From Himantopus leucocephalus (Eukaryota > Chordata > Aves > Charadriiformes > Recurvirostridae): DNA of 64,000 nt. This document shows, one piece after another, positions 24,241 through 36,445 of the stretch; position 1 is the first letter of the stretch; each line of letters opens with the position of its first letter. The notes under the pieces were generated by a model. That model did no database searches. It was not told where the DNA came from and saw only the letters and a list, made by a program, of their open reading frames with translations. The stretch is from the NCBI GenBank assembly GCA_003993805.1, contig RSEF01000005.1, positions 34,039,394 through 34,103,393 on the forward strand, in the 5' to 3' direction. The translations under genes were made by a program, and so were the position numbers.

Positions 24241-27124
24241 AGGAAGTTGTGTTTGAACATTGTTAGTGGATCTGTGGGAAGCACAGTAATGCCTTTGACT
24301 GGCTGACATATTTAAAAGCACAACTTGTGTACATCAGAGTTTTAAGGTGTCGCTGTTGTAAATATGCCGTCGACTACGTCTCGAAGAACAATTTTTTTTT
24401 TTTTTAATCTCAGACTAAAAAAGAAAGGGAATGGGGTAGATTTAGCAAATTGAATCAGATGAGAGAAAACAGTGAAAACTGCATAAAGGAAAGAGTAATG
24501 GAAAACCTCTTCGGTGAAAATGGAAATAAACCAAAAAAACAAGTATCCTAGATACGACTAGCACAGTACGCTGGGAAAACGAAGTTGCTTTCCATTTAAA
24601 AGACAACGCCTTTTACTGAATGCAATGTAGCAGAAGAAACCTTGTTCCCCTCTCCGGCGAAGAGGACACTTGTGTGCTGACCCAGCAAGGTGGGGGCTTC
24701 TTGAGAGGGTCTCGCAAGCCAGGACTGGGCAAAGCGCAGCTGCCATCTGAGTCTCTGGTGACAGTGAGGTTTCCATCTGTTGTCCTTCAGGAGGTCGCGG
24801 GTTGCCTCTCTTCAGAAGCAGCCACTAAGCTACAAGAAGAGCTTTGGCCAGGCTTGGCACCTGGGAGACGGAGGCTTTTGTTTCTCTTCATGAAGCAAGC
24901 GGAGCTTTGGATGAGGTACGCAATTCTGAAAGAAGAAATGGGCAGAAATAAACGGTGTAGTAGGGAAGAATGAAGAAAAGGCAACAAGAAGCATAGTATA
25001 GCACATTTTTTTTTTAGGAAAATAGAACTGAAGCGTGTTATTAACACATGAAAAAAAATTTGAGAAAAATAGCCTATAGGGCGAGTGCAAAAGGGTTTGA
25101 TTAGTGAAAGAGCACTGGGAAGTGTAAAGCAATTCTGAACTCATTGTTTAAGCACAAGAACTTATTTTTCTCCTTGGTGTTCTCACTGTGCTGGCACTCG
25201 CCATCCTTGTGTCACAGCACGTGCAGCTGCAAAATGGACACTCTGTGTCATTATTAGTAAAAGTCACTTTAACTTCTAAAGAGGATGTCCCCAAAAGTAG
25301 GGATGAGACCTTATCACCTTCTGTATTTTGCAAAACCTAGCTCGTTAACGTGACAAGACCTCACCAGAAGACCAATAAGGCTGAATAAAATACAGTCCCT
25401 ATGGAAGAATACCAGGGTAAGTGCTCAGCCATCAGCGCGACACTGCTGAACACAGATGCCAGTAGATGACCGTCTCTGATCTAACCTATGATGCAGTGAT
25501 GTAAGAGAAGAAAGAAACTAGAAGCAGATTCAGCCCCTAGCACATCTTGGGCAGAGATGAGGACATATGAGAAGAATCCAAGGGAATCTGCTTGGATTCT
25601 CCCTGCCAGAGCTCTTGCAAACTGCCCACTTTGTGTAAGTAAGTTCTTCTGCCCCCAGTAACTGCAGAATGAAGGAAAAAGGTGTGCAGCTTGTAAAATG
25701 GAGATGAGGAAACCACACATTACACACTAAAGGCTAGCTATAACAAGTGATAATGTATTTTCCCTCTAAATAGACTCTTCAATGTTACTTTTCCAGCTAA
25801 CAGGTATCTCATCTGGGACATAATTAAAACTCCCCATTGATGCTCAAATGTTAGATAATTTGCTTCTTTGCCTGTAGTTAGTGTGAGCTTTGAGTAAGTT
25901 ATCTTTCTCTAGTCAAGGAGCATAAAACAGTTACGCGTAGCATTAATGGACAGGATTGTTTCAAGCTCAAAGCACAGCACGGATTAGGTAAATGGGAAAC
26001 AAAGGTAAATCTAGGACACACATTACCCGCATTCTTATGACCTGTTGGCTTGTTGTGCCAGAAAATGTTGCTGAGTTTCCAGTGAGTTGCTGGAGGACAA
26101 ACAACTCGTACAACTCTTCCCCTCTTTGGTTGCCTACAGAAAACCTTACAGAAAGGTTGGGGTGAAATGAAAGCACAGGAAAACTGGTGTCAACTGGAGC
26201 CTGCAACTTTTTGAGGAGTCAGTGTGAGCTCATCGGTATAGCCGAGTAATTGGGCTAGCAATAACAGAATTGTTTGGATAATCAAGCCAACTGTGAGAAC
26301 TGAGAGTTTGGACCTTCATGGCAAACGCACACCTAAGCAAAAGAACTTCTTGCTGCTGCATGCTCCATTTAGCAGACTCTCTCCTACTACGTATTTTGTT
26401 TAAATAAATGTTTATTTCACAAACTGAGCTGTAAGACACATCTCTGACTATGAAGACTGGTGTTAGGGGTTTTATGAGCATATCCTATGATGGATATATC
26501 CCATTAGTGCTATATTTTATTGGTGACAGCTAACCATCACACTCATTCATGTACTAGCCTCGAAACATTGAATGTTTCAACTTACTGACTTCAGACCGAT
26601 TACACATGTACAAAACCAAGTATTTAAGTTTTTCCACAGGGTGAGATTAGAATTCAAACTAAACTTGACAGATCACAGAAGTAGTTTGAAGTCAGCAAGT
26701 TAAAACTCTAAAAATGCACTGGCAAGAAGGGAAAGACTAATATGCAAGAAGGAAAAGAATAATAGGATGAAAAAATGATGACTTTGGGATGAATGTGGAT
26801 GTGGGCATCATAGAGGGCCCCAGACGAAATAGAAGCCACCAACTTGTCACTGAGGGAACGCAGGGGTCTTGTACATAAGATACTGCGTTTCTAAAACCAG
26901 AACAAAGTAACAGAGACAAACAAGGAGAGACTAGTGTAGAGTAACATATGTGATCATAAAGTTCAAAACTTTCTACATAAAATATTGGAAAAGTTCATGT
27001 TGTGTACCTGAGAAAACAATATGCAAATATGGAAAAGGTCAGAAAAAGAAGGCAGCCGTCAGACATCCTCTATATTCATTGGATGAGATGCAACAGGTCT
27101 ATTATTGCAAAAAAAAGATTTACG
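24241..27124. other. Intergenic; no gene seen
   Basis: The longest frame is 117 codons at 24620-24973 on the plus strand. It is unrecognised, with no conserved-looking motif. Confidence 0.55.
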
Positions 27125-27310
27125 TAAGACATTTGAATATCTTTCTAACTACACAAGGTGGGTAGTGGAATGGATTCCCATAATCTTTCTAAGCATCTCC
27201 ATGGTTGGAGTTTTTTAAGAATGGATTAGACAGACATTTAAGCTGATCTGTATAGACAGTCTTGCCTCAGAGGAAGGACAAAACTGTATGTCTTGAGACC
27301 CAACTGTGTT
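27125..27310 (+). mobile_element. CR1 LINE 3'-end fragment (old)
   Basis: The stretch runs CTTTCTAACTA..., GGAATGGATTCCCATAATC, ATCTCCATGGTTGGAG, TTTTTTAAGAATGGATTAGA, CAGACATTTAAGCTGATCTG, GCCTCAGAGG and ends near CTTGAGACC. This follows the order of the 3' end of ancient amniote CR1 (TTTCTAAC, GGAATAGATT, TCTCCATCCTTGGAGG, TTTTTAAGAACAGGTTAGAC, TGATCTAG, CTGCCTCAG, GACCTCTTGAGGTCCC). It is heavily mutated and truncated at 5'. Confidence 0.65.
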
Positions 27311-28013
27311 TATGCTTTTTTTTTTCCATGATACGTAGCCAGACTATTTTTTCTAAATGTATTTCATCATTTGTATGTAATGTAATGCCAAACACATTAA
27401 AATGAGGCTCCTTAAAGTGTGTATGGAAACAAACTGATGAAACTAATTTTTGGTTTTGCGCTCAGTACGGAGCTATCATGCTGAGGCAGAATACAAAATG
27501 GAGTGTGGCGTGAATGCTCATTATGGAAAAAAAATTAATCCAATATTTCCATTTGTAATGGAAAATGTTTTCTGGTAATAAAGCTTGCATTTCCACAGTA
27601 CTCTTCTAAGGGGAGTTTCAAAGTGCTTTCAGAAATATTCTTGCTGCCCCTGAGGCACTTTGTTGGGTGAGACCCCGTCTGTGCAGCTTCACGCTGGAGA
27701 CAGAAGCCCCAAAATGTCCAGTTTGAGTTGTAAAACCTGTCAGCTCTCAGCAGGGCTGGGCCTGGCCTCCTCCAGGTGCAGCTCATCCCCTCGTCTGTGT
27801 CATGCTCTCTCAGCATCACTGTCGCCTGTCAACTCACAGAAATGTCTCCATGCTTTTATCAACACTTAAACATGGGATACCATCCTATACAACAGGGGTA
27901 AGCGTAGAGTTATTGCCCTTTCCTGAAGACATCTACCAACACACCTATAAACAGCAAGCAACAGGGACTTTTATAAGAAAAAGAGTAGTGGTATTTATTA
28001 ATACAAAAAATAA

Positions 28014-28090
28014 TTAAATGTATATATTATACATATTTTTATAAAAGTTTACATGTATTTATATAAATAAATATATAAAAATAAAACAAT
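28014..28090. repeat. AT-rich low-complexity block
   Basis: About 75 bases almost wholly A and T (TATATATTATACATATTTTT and similar). No exact unit is repeated. Confidence 0.65.
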
Positions 28091-29064
28091 TGTATTCCTT
28101 TGATCTAGTCTCCTATGTCATCTCTCCTTAGGAGAGAGACCCGGGGAGACGTTGTATGTGTTTGTACAGAATGTTGGACCAAAGAGGCATCGATCTTGGC
28201 AAGAATCTCTCATTGATAGTATTAAATGAATGATGTATCAGACATTTGTGTCTTAATGCTACAGTCATATACTCTGGAAACCTAAATTTGCATAATGTTC
28301 TTAACCTTGACTTGGTGCTTGTTTAGGTATTTTCAAAAATAATTATTTAATAGTTATTGTTTGACACAGTTGTGTAATTCTTGTTTGACCGTTTCACATG
28401 TCTGCTTTATGTTAACAGCAAATAATTGGGCCATGCAACAAATCGTAGTTGCTGTATGGATTAATACTTCTCCATGTTCATATTATTTTCATTCTGCAAG
28501 TTCTCAGAGGTAAATACATTACAGTAAGTCTGTCTGCTTATATACAGTTGGCTGGACATCAAGATCGATCTGTTAAATACCTATCTATATATAAAGAACA
28601 AAGCATTTGCCTGGTATTAGGTGGATTCACTTTCTATAAAAACTTAACTTAGCACTAATGGCTTACACTCCCCCTCAACACCACAATTTGTGGTATCACT
28701 GGTAGAGGCAACAGCAAAAAGTATTTACACAACGTAAGGAAAAAACCTCCAAACCCTCTAATAATGAGAATAACCTTAGCCAAGGATATTTCGCTGAGAA
28801 TTAATAACTAGCTGGGGTTAATGGTCACTGGCTTCACCTTAGGCCCTCAATTAATCCCTGAACCTCAATTGTTATTACCTAATTGACTTAGTTTCATTTC
28901 ATTTTAACATTTCAAAGTGATCTTCCTAAAATCACCCTGACAGAGTAACGTGGTCTCTGCAGATGTGCGCTGACATGGTTCCAATATTGTTACTTTCTCT
29001 CCATACACTTGCATTGACATTTCATTTTGTTTTGACATGGCAGTGCCACATCTATGGATCGGTG

Positions 29065-29077
29065 CGCGTGACACGCG
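29065..29077. repeat. CpG-rich palindrome
   Basis: CGCGTG, central A, CACGCG: two perfect 6-base arms with four CpGs, within a locally CpG-rich stretch. It contains GCGTG and CACGC cores on both strands. Confidence 0.75.
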
Positions 29078-30439
29078 ATTGTTCAGAGGAGGTGAAAGCC
29101 TGTCCGGGAGCGAGGGCAGGCTAACATCCTACAGAGGCACAGGATGCCAGCGAAAAAGCTCCTGAGCAGAATTACTGTTATCAGCGTGAATGATTGTTAT
29201 ATCATTGCAAATACGACTTGTATGTTTGCAAAGGGAAGAAAGTCAGATAAAAATTTCACGTGAAATCTTGCTGTTTTTCTTAAAAAACAAACAAGCAAAG
29301 GCCTTTTCTTCTGGACCATCTTAAAAACCTAGCCTGAAAAATGCACCAGATAACGTATTTTAACAGAGGTTTTTTGATATTACCATTTCATGCTTATTTG
29401 AGGCTGCAAATAAATTATGCAAATCTCATGTTCCAATAGCATAACATCAATGCAAGTAGCTGAATACTGTAAGATGCAACTCTAAATCAAGAAATCCTTA
29501 TAAAAATAGGGCATCAAAATGAAGTCCTTTTATTATGTGGAAAAGTTTTTGAAAAGTCTTTTGAAGCTCTTTGATCCAGCTTTGAAATAATTTTGGTAGA
29601 TTACTATTGTACGAAACCCATAATTTATAGTAGCTGACCTAAGCTGCTCTTTGTATAACAGCCATATATGAAACAATAGCAGGAAAGTGAAAAACTCAAG
29701 GGGAACTAAAACTGTTCTGTTTATTATTTAGCTCATAATTACATCTTCCTTATTTAATCTTTTGAATCCTGGCATGTTCTTAATAATACAGGTTCAAATA
29801 ATATTTACTATACACAGGAGAGTTAGTTTTGAGTAACGCATTTAGACTATCCAAACTTTGTGTAACTTGTGACCTTTCCCTAACCTAAGCGAGGTCTATT
29901 TTATACAGATCGTCCTAGATAGACGGTTTCTCTATAAATGGTGAAGTTGCTGCCAAGCTCCCATTGTTCGTGAGTTCATTTTTCAACAGGCACACTTTAG
30001 GTTCCTATCACACCACTGTAAAGAGCAAGCCCTTGAGGTTTCGTCTTTTGTCAACGTAATAAAACAGTTATTTCTGAATAACTTGCAAATCTGCAACAAA
30101 TGGCCCTTTGTGACTTAGAATAACACGATAGGAGGAATTTTTTTATTGTTGTTTTTGCAGGCGGCCTCCTCTTTTATTCCATAATATTATGTTAATACTT
30201 GAGCAGCATTTGTCTTAACATATTTATAATCTCGTCCTCGAAATAAGAAATGCATGTTTCTAACAACTGTTATTCTCGCTCCGTATTCACTGTCTAACTG
30301 CAGAAGATCCCTTCAGAAGCTATCTAAATAGCGAGACTACTTCAGCTGAAGTAAAAGGAAGAATTGAGTTCAATTCAGTGTACTTTTTTGTTGACCCTTG
30401 AGGAGTTGCAGTCAACTCCGATAAATAAGAACAACCTGT

Positions 30440-30925
30440 AGGATGTTCAAGCTTTTGCCGGAACGACTATGGTTTGAAAGTGGGGAGCTACCCGGCTTTC
30501 CCTCCCGAGCCAAGCAGATTTTGGCACGGGAGGAAAGCTAAACCTTTGACTTCGACAGACCTTCTTGCAGAAGTGCTGCGCAAGCTGGGCATGAACTTGC
30601 AGAAAGCAAGTTTCCTTAATGAAACAGACTGCTGTAACGGCTAAATTCCCAGTACTGGCTGTGTCTATTTGCTAGTAGCACAGATGCACTTTTAAGTTAG
30701 TCCTTTGTACAACTCTGCTCTCAATACTGGAGTGATTACACCGCGCCAGTGCTCTGCTCTGGGAAGACTCCCAGCCTGCAGGAATGACCTGTATTTCAAA
30801 CCAAGAGAATGAAGAAACGCATCACGATGCTTCGCTGTTACAACGCAGTGTGGAAATTTGAGGACAGCCTGCCTGGTACCTAAAGCTGCTATTTAAATTA
30901 GAGTAAGAGCAAAATTGCTCGAGAT
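30440..30925. promoter_or_regulatory. CpG-preserved segment 3 kb beyond the CDIN1 3' end
   Basis: About 16 CpG in under 500 bases (for example GCCGGAACGAC, ACCCGGC, CACCGCGCC, CACGATGCTTCGC). No repeat or coding frame is recognised. Confidence 0.3.
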
Positions 30926-33469
30926 GGTGGGTCAGCCCAAACGCATAGGGAACTGGAAACAGCACTCTTCAGATGTAGTATCAGAAACAGGGGCAGGCAG
31001 TAGAAAACACAGGACAGACTTTTCAAAGGGCAAACAAGGGCAAATGGGAGGATACTGAATAAATACATGTGAAACGGTTAAAAAAGATAGAAAATTAAAA
31101 GGGGAGGATTTAAAGGCAAACGGAAAGAACCATGAATAGTCTTCTGTAGTAGTCTAGATGGTGGAGAAATCCAAAAGCAAATACCAGGAGAGAATGACTT
31201 TTTGAATGAGTAGATATAACAAAATAGGATGAAAATGATTCATGAACTATCAGTACTATTAACATGATAAAATAATAATGAGGTAAGCACGGTAAGACAT
31301 TTGGTCCTTTTTCTTCAGCTTTAGAGCAGAAGTTTTATTCCGCTCTGAGCTGGCTTTAGGGAAAGATTATTAAACTCATACTAATGATATGTCCCTGGAA
31401 TATAGGAATGGTAAAAAATGTTTTCTTTTTATACTAGAGTGTGACCCACCATTGTGCTGTTCCTCCTATACAAGGAAGTTTTACTTCCCTGTTCAACACA
31501 ATTACATCGATTCCTAAAGCTCAGAACAGGCCTTATTACAGTGCTTGTAAGAGCAGATGCTTGGCAAGTCTATATATGCCAGCGAGAACATCATTCAGTT
31601 TTATGCACACTTCTGTTTTCTAGCTTGGCGTAATTCATTAGCACACTCTACAGAATACTCCATAAAACTGGATTTGGCTTTAACGTTAAGGTTCTAATGA
31701 CTACAGTGTTGTTTAAGGAAACAAAAGCAACAACCAACCAACAAACAAACAGTAGTCTCTCCTCTTTAATATTAAAGTCAATGTTTACATCTGATAGAGA
31801 AAATACACAAATGAGGGGTTTTTGCAAGGTACAAGTAGGAATATCAAAGTAGTCTTAATTTTTTTTCAGTGTTCTGCTTTCAGCATTTAAACTAGTGACA
31901 CAGTGTCATTTTTGTGGTGGCAAAGCTTGTTCCATAGCCTGTAATGAAATTAGTACAGTTTGTATACTTTTGTGGCTTATTTCATCCTCACTCTAATACA
32001 AAGATTCTTAAAGGGGACAATATATAAAGATGAGGTCAAAGCTTTGATTAAAGACAGCTGTACTGCTTTCCAACCTGTTATGTCACAGCATTAGGTAGAG
32101 GAATAAATAAACAAATACAAGCCTAACCTGATTTATCTGTGTGTCCCCACATAAATTTGTTTAATGTAAAAACAAATAAAGCAAAGCTTTGATGGAGGTT
32201 GAGCAGAATTTTCAACATCTGTGCAGATAAATTTAATTTATTCAAAAAGAAAAAGCAGCATTAGTGCATCATGTAAAAGCTGATTTAAATGATTTCATAC
32301 AACAGAAAGCATATGCACTAGCTAAAACAAATTCAGTTTGCCCTTAAAACCCATTTCACTCAAACAACCATTACTTCTGAATTTTCTACTACAATAATGC
32401 TCAGTTATTTCTTCTTTTTTATTCTCTTCTCGATTTTACACATTCCACTAACCTAAACCAAAGTTAAAAGTCCCAGGGGCAGCAAGACCCTAAATGCAGC
32501 TTCTGTGTAGCATCAGGCAGGTACACTGCACAGATTGCTTCTGTGTATCTTTATGGGCAGATCCTTAAAGCTGGTCAGGTAAGCATAATACCTTAAATAG
32601 TTGAACATAAATGATTTACAGATGTTTGAATATTTTTTTAAAAATAAATCTTTCCACTATAACATACTCAAACCCAAGAAAACAATCTCTATGCAACAAT
32701 AACTCACTGTAGTGGAGCTATGCTATCTCTGCAGTTAGGGACAGAGTACTAGGAAGACTAAAGATATTTTTTCCTGAAAATGAAAGATTAGTCAAAATTA
32801 TAAACTCCTGTCTGAAACTTACCAAAAAGTGTTAAAGTGAGAACTAAAAATTCAAAATAAAAATACTGCATATGCATCTGAAAACTATAGCTGAAAAAAA
32901 CTGCATACGATTAATACTCTTTCTTTTAACTCAAGGCAAGACTGTAAAAAGTCTGCATGTGATTTTTGAAATCATACAGGCGCACAAAGTATCACCTCAC
33001 CTGAAAAAGATGATGAATATGGACTGTATTGTTTCAAAGACCCTCTCCTTATGGAAGAGGTTATCAACTTGTGCTTTAGAGAGACTGTTATCACACCTTT
33101 AATTCTAAAACAGAATCTGTACCGCTGCTTAACTCCTCTGCAAATCTGAACATGGTGAGCATACGTGAAAAACTCTGATTGACTTTTAAAAATATTTAGT
33201 CCGTTCCTGAATGCCAGTTAGCAAAGAAAAGAGTATTAAAGAGTGTCAGGTCAGTGTCAGCTGCTACCATCAAGAAACCTCTAACTGAGAGCACAAACCT
33301 GAGGCCCAATGCTGCCCCTCTGAGTGGCAATGAGGATGGAAACGGAATGAGATTGAACTCCTCAAAACTTCGAGGAGGGCTAACACCCACCACAATGTAC
33401 CTCTGATCTCTGTGGTTCCAGCAAGAGAAAAACAATGCTTTTACAAGAATACTTAAGTACGCAGAGAAC

Positions 33470-34517
33470 TTATGCCCATTTGTGTGCTTTATTTGTCTTG
33501 TGGAACTGATCCAGTATGAAGCACTGTTTTATCATTTTTTTACTCCTCTTCTTGAACGTCAGGATGGTAATCTTCTTCAGAAGTAACCCACGTAGAGAGC
33601 TCCTGCACATTGTTCTTTCGGACTTCAGTACGCCAGAAAATTGCATGTTACAGTACCTACAGGGGTCAAGCCAGATTTCTTCTTTAAAGTCAGTTAAGAG
33701 AAAAATTCCTAGGTGTAGATTCCCTGGGGGTTGGGGAGGAAAAGACAAAACACACGTTATTTTTGAGTCATTAAACTACTAACTAAAAACCCCACAAAAC
33801 TAACCCCAAACTTCACAGGCTCATATACATAAAATAAATCGTTGCTCTTCACTTTCACCCCCCTAAAAATCCCCCAACTTAAGACTATTTTTTAACTGTT
33901 AACTTGGGATTCCATTGTTGATTTTAGCAACCAGATAGTGACAAAACACATATACCAATTATTCTCTCAAAATCTGGCTATTTACTGTAACAGCCAGAAA
34001 TTATATGACCCCGTCTTACTACCTGGGCTTTATGAGCTATGCATGATATTGTTTTAAGCCCCAGAATCACAGTCTTTACCAATTTTCCACATCAGCATAG
34101 GTCAGACCACTAGCGCTGAATAAACTTGTGAGTGAAACCATAAAAAAGCCACTTATTTTTAAAGGTGACTCTGTAACAGGGACAAGAACTGAAAGTTGCA
34201 CCTTTCAGCCTCTGCATTTTTGTCTTTGTTTAGAATGCTAGAAGCAGCCATCCGGAAGGAAGAAAGATTATGAGTATCCAGAAACTAGCTGTTTGACAGA
34301 GACAGAAATGCTGATAATGAGTGGGTTGTGTCTGTCTTTTTTGGCTGATCACAACAGAGGGCTGAAGCAAAACAGAAACTCTTGATATGTTTGTGTAAAG
34401 AGGCAGTAGCATAAGGGCAGGCAGCAGGAGTTCAGCTGAAGTTCAGGGCAGATGCTGCCATTAGTTTACACTGCAGGAAAGTAAAATTGCTTCCGGATTT
34501 ACCTCTTCCTCCCAACA
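33470..34517 (-). other. CDIN1: Probable CDIN1 3'UTR
   Basis: This is non-coding sequence downstream of the CDIN1 stop on the minus strand. Reading away from the stop, I find no AATAAA on the minus strand until 33488-33493, giving a UTR of about 1 kb. No repeat family is recognised inside it. The 3' boundary is inferred from the signal alone; an earlier non-canonical signal is possible. Confidence 0.5.
33488..33493 (-). promoter_or_regulatory. CDIN1: Candidate poly(A) signal AATAAA of CDIN1
   Basis: The plus strand reads TTTATT, so the minus strand carries a canonical AATAAA about 1.03 kb after the CDIN1 stop. About 50-60 bases further on, the minus strand has a T-rich stretch (ATTGTTTTTCTCTTG) that could serve as a downstream element, though this is farther than usual. 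It is the first canonical hexamer after the stop. Confidence 0.45.
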
Positions 34518-34653
34518 TCAGCGTTGAGCCATGCTGTGTCGCAGAGTCACAATGTCAGTAGGAAAGCAGTCTTTTAGCAGGATACCACGTTCACGATGGC
34601 AGTCCAGCTCTTCAATAAATCCATACCAGTAGATGACTAATCCAGGGCCAAAT
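34518..34653 (-). CDS. CDIN1: CDIN1 terminal coding exon (partial gene, C-terminal 44 residues)
   Basis: This exon encodes the C-terminus of CDIN1 (C15orf41), the partner of codanin-1; mutations in the human gene cause congenital dyserythropoietic anaemia type I. The family is predicted to have a PD-(D/E)XK nuclease fold. The translated exon reads [20 protein letters not shown] followed by [20 protein letters not shown] and MAQR, then TGA at 34518-34520. It matches the human C-terminus as I remember it almost residue for residue, with a few changes (for example E for Q after GFI, H for N after DC) and a slightly longer tail. The first base completes an Arg codon split after two bases, so the upstream exon must end in AG. 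The acceptor is good: a T-rich tract then TAG directly before the exon. An in-frame ATG at 34778 lies in the intron and is not the start. The rest of the roughly 280-residue protein lies beyond the right edge. The gene name rests on recalled sequence, not a search. Confidence 0.93.
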
Positions 34654-34678
34654 CTATCAAGCAAAAAGGAAAACGAAC
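34654..34678 (-). promoter_or_regulatory. CDIN1: Splice acceptor of the CDIN1 last intron
   Basis: On the minus strand the intron ends in a pyrimidine-rich run (TTCGTTTTCCTTTTTGCTTG) and then ATAG immediately before ATTTGGCCC. It joins the exon in phase 2, which is the phase needed to restore the Arg preceding FGPG in the family. Confidence 0.85.
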
Positions 34679-36169
34679 TAATGTGATTGTGGTAGGTGAA
34701 CTTCACCGCCTCTGCGATTCCAACACAAGTAAATCCGTTAATTTCACCGCACAATTGGAGAGAGTATGTGACCTCCATTTAATTTTCAAATTTTAATCAA
34801 TGTTGAATTGTTGTACGTCGTTAATACCTGATTCCATGAATAAAAATGCTGTTTAGAGACTCAAACAATCCACATCAGAGGTTTTTTCCTTTGAATACTC
34901 TGCACCTATCAGTAAAAAAAGACCTACGCCTTAAACATTAAGTAACATTTAGTAATTTTGATACATACAGAAGTCTCTTTGCCACGACTCTGCTTTTTCA
35001 GATTTGGACATGCAGGCACTAAAAATACAGGGGTTTATGCAAGTCCCAGTTCATGCAAATTACAATACCATGAAGATAACAACGAGTCCTTAAAATGTAG
35101 TCTCTACAATGAGCTATTATTCAGGTAATTACTAACGTAAAGCACAATTCAGAAAGAAATAGAAAGTTTCTGCTGTAACCTCTCTGAAACGCGCCTCAGG
35201 AATTCCTCAGATATTGCTAACTCTGACTGATCCCCACTAGGCAATCTCAGGAAGTAGCCCCATGGACTATTTTACCCATCAGGAAGTTCAGACCTTCAGG
35301 CTGGGTTCATAAAGAAGTAATCACTATCAATCACTGTGTACTGCGATATGTTTTGCACATCAGTTTCGCGTTTTTCCTACTGAGAGCACTTAATTAAAGG
35401 GCAGCACTACTTTTGGTGTAGTGTTGCAGGAATTTTACAGTGAAATCATAAATTATGAATGTTGGGTTAGTAAAAGGATGTCTAAAAACAGAACTGCTTT
35501 CTGTAGTCTAACATTACAGCAGTCTGTACAACATGAGGCCAAAAAGCTTTTTCTTTCCTTGATTTATTATATGCTGTAGTGAACTTGCCAAAACCAACAG
35601 TGCAGGATGAGCTGTTAGATACCGTCTGTACAAGAAAAAGTTCAATAGAATGTCATGTAATGGTTTATATGCAGAGCCGTGCTCAGGACTCAACCAATAT
35701 GGTAGCCAATTTTTGTTGATGTTTAATTATAATAAAAATGTGCTGGGGGGATGCACGGTAACCTAAATGTCCACTTAGCAGACAATACAAGCACTCAAAA
35801 CCGTGGGTAGTGCCAGACCGGCTTCATTAGGGTGGTTTCTTTCCAACAACGGAGGGAAAACTCTATTTGATGTGCTCATGTAATGGAACAGGCATCAAAG
35901 GAAGAAGAAACCCCTGTGGCTTCCTCCTGCAGTTTCAATTAGATACGGTAGTCTTTTGCCCAAAACTGCTGCATAGCGTTGTAACATTTCGGTTTATGGC
36001 TACTGCTCTTCAACATAGAAGTGGCCGGAGTTTAGTGGCAAAGTAAATTACCCCTCAGCACAGCTGAGGCAACATTGGCAAATGCGCTTTCTGCAACTGA
36101 AAGATGATATTTGAAAGTGGAAAGGTTAAAACTCTGACAAATCCAGCTATACTAGCTAACATACTCAAA

Positions 36170-36445
36170 CACGTTTAGCATTGAATAAAGCACAGACTAA
36201 AAAGTGGCTCATAGGCAAGGACGATGCTGCCTACACCCAATTCCTAAGTTTTCCCTTGCTGGCCAACAACTTCAGTCTCTTCTGTCTCTAAGGGCTTCTC
36301 TCCATTTTCCTTTGCTTAAGTTCACGTGGGGCCAAGACGTGCATGACCTCACTGCACGACGGAGGCCAGCTGGCCTCGCAGCAGCGGGGCGCACACGACA
36401 AGTGAAGCCACGGACTGATGCTCACCGCCTCCAGCGAGAGGCAGT
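36170..36445. promoter_or_regulatory. CpG-rich intronic segment in CDIN1
   Basis: About 13 CpG in 275 bases, densest at 36350-36440 (TGCACGACGGAGG, GCAGCGGGGCGCACACGAC). The 83-codon plus-strand frame covering it has no recognised features. Confidence 0.3.

Larger units (their letters stand above)
27311..33469. other. Intergenic between the CR1 remnant and the CDIN1 3' end
   Basis: Notably free of long open frames and recognisable repeats, especially 28.65-31.4 kb. It holds an octamer-like ATGCAAAT at 29417-29424 and the CpG-retaining patches at 29.05-29.2 and 30.44-30.92 kb. In other amniotes this side of CDIN1 leads to MEIS2, which is not seen here. Confidence 0.55.

Noticed and set aside
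24620..24973. 117-codon plus-strand frame
   Set aside because: Composition and content look random, and its opposite strand is also open over much of the same stretch.
1..33469. MEIS2 3' exons on the plus strand, expected from synteny
   Set aside because: I looked for the conserved C-terminal coding sequence (ending VMDIHAQ) and saw nothing like it; the gene is probably beyond the left edge.
34654..34778. Upstream in-frame ATG giving an 86-codon frame that includes the CDIN1 exon
   Set aside because: The part before 34653 is intron: it ends in a pyrimidine tract and AG, and its translation does not match the family.
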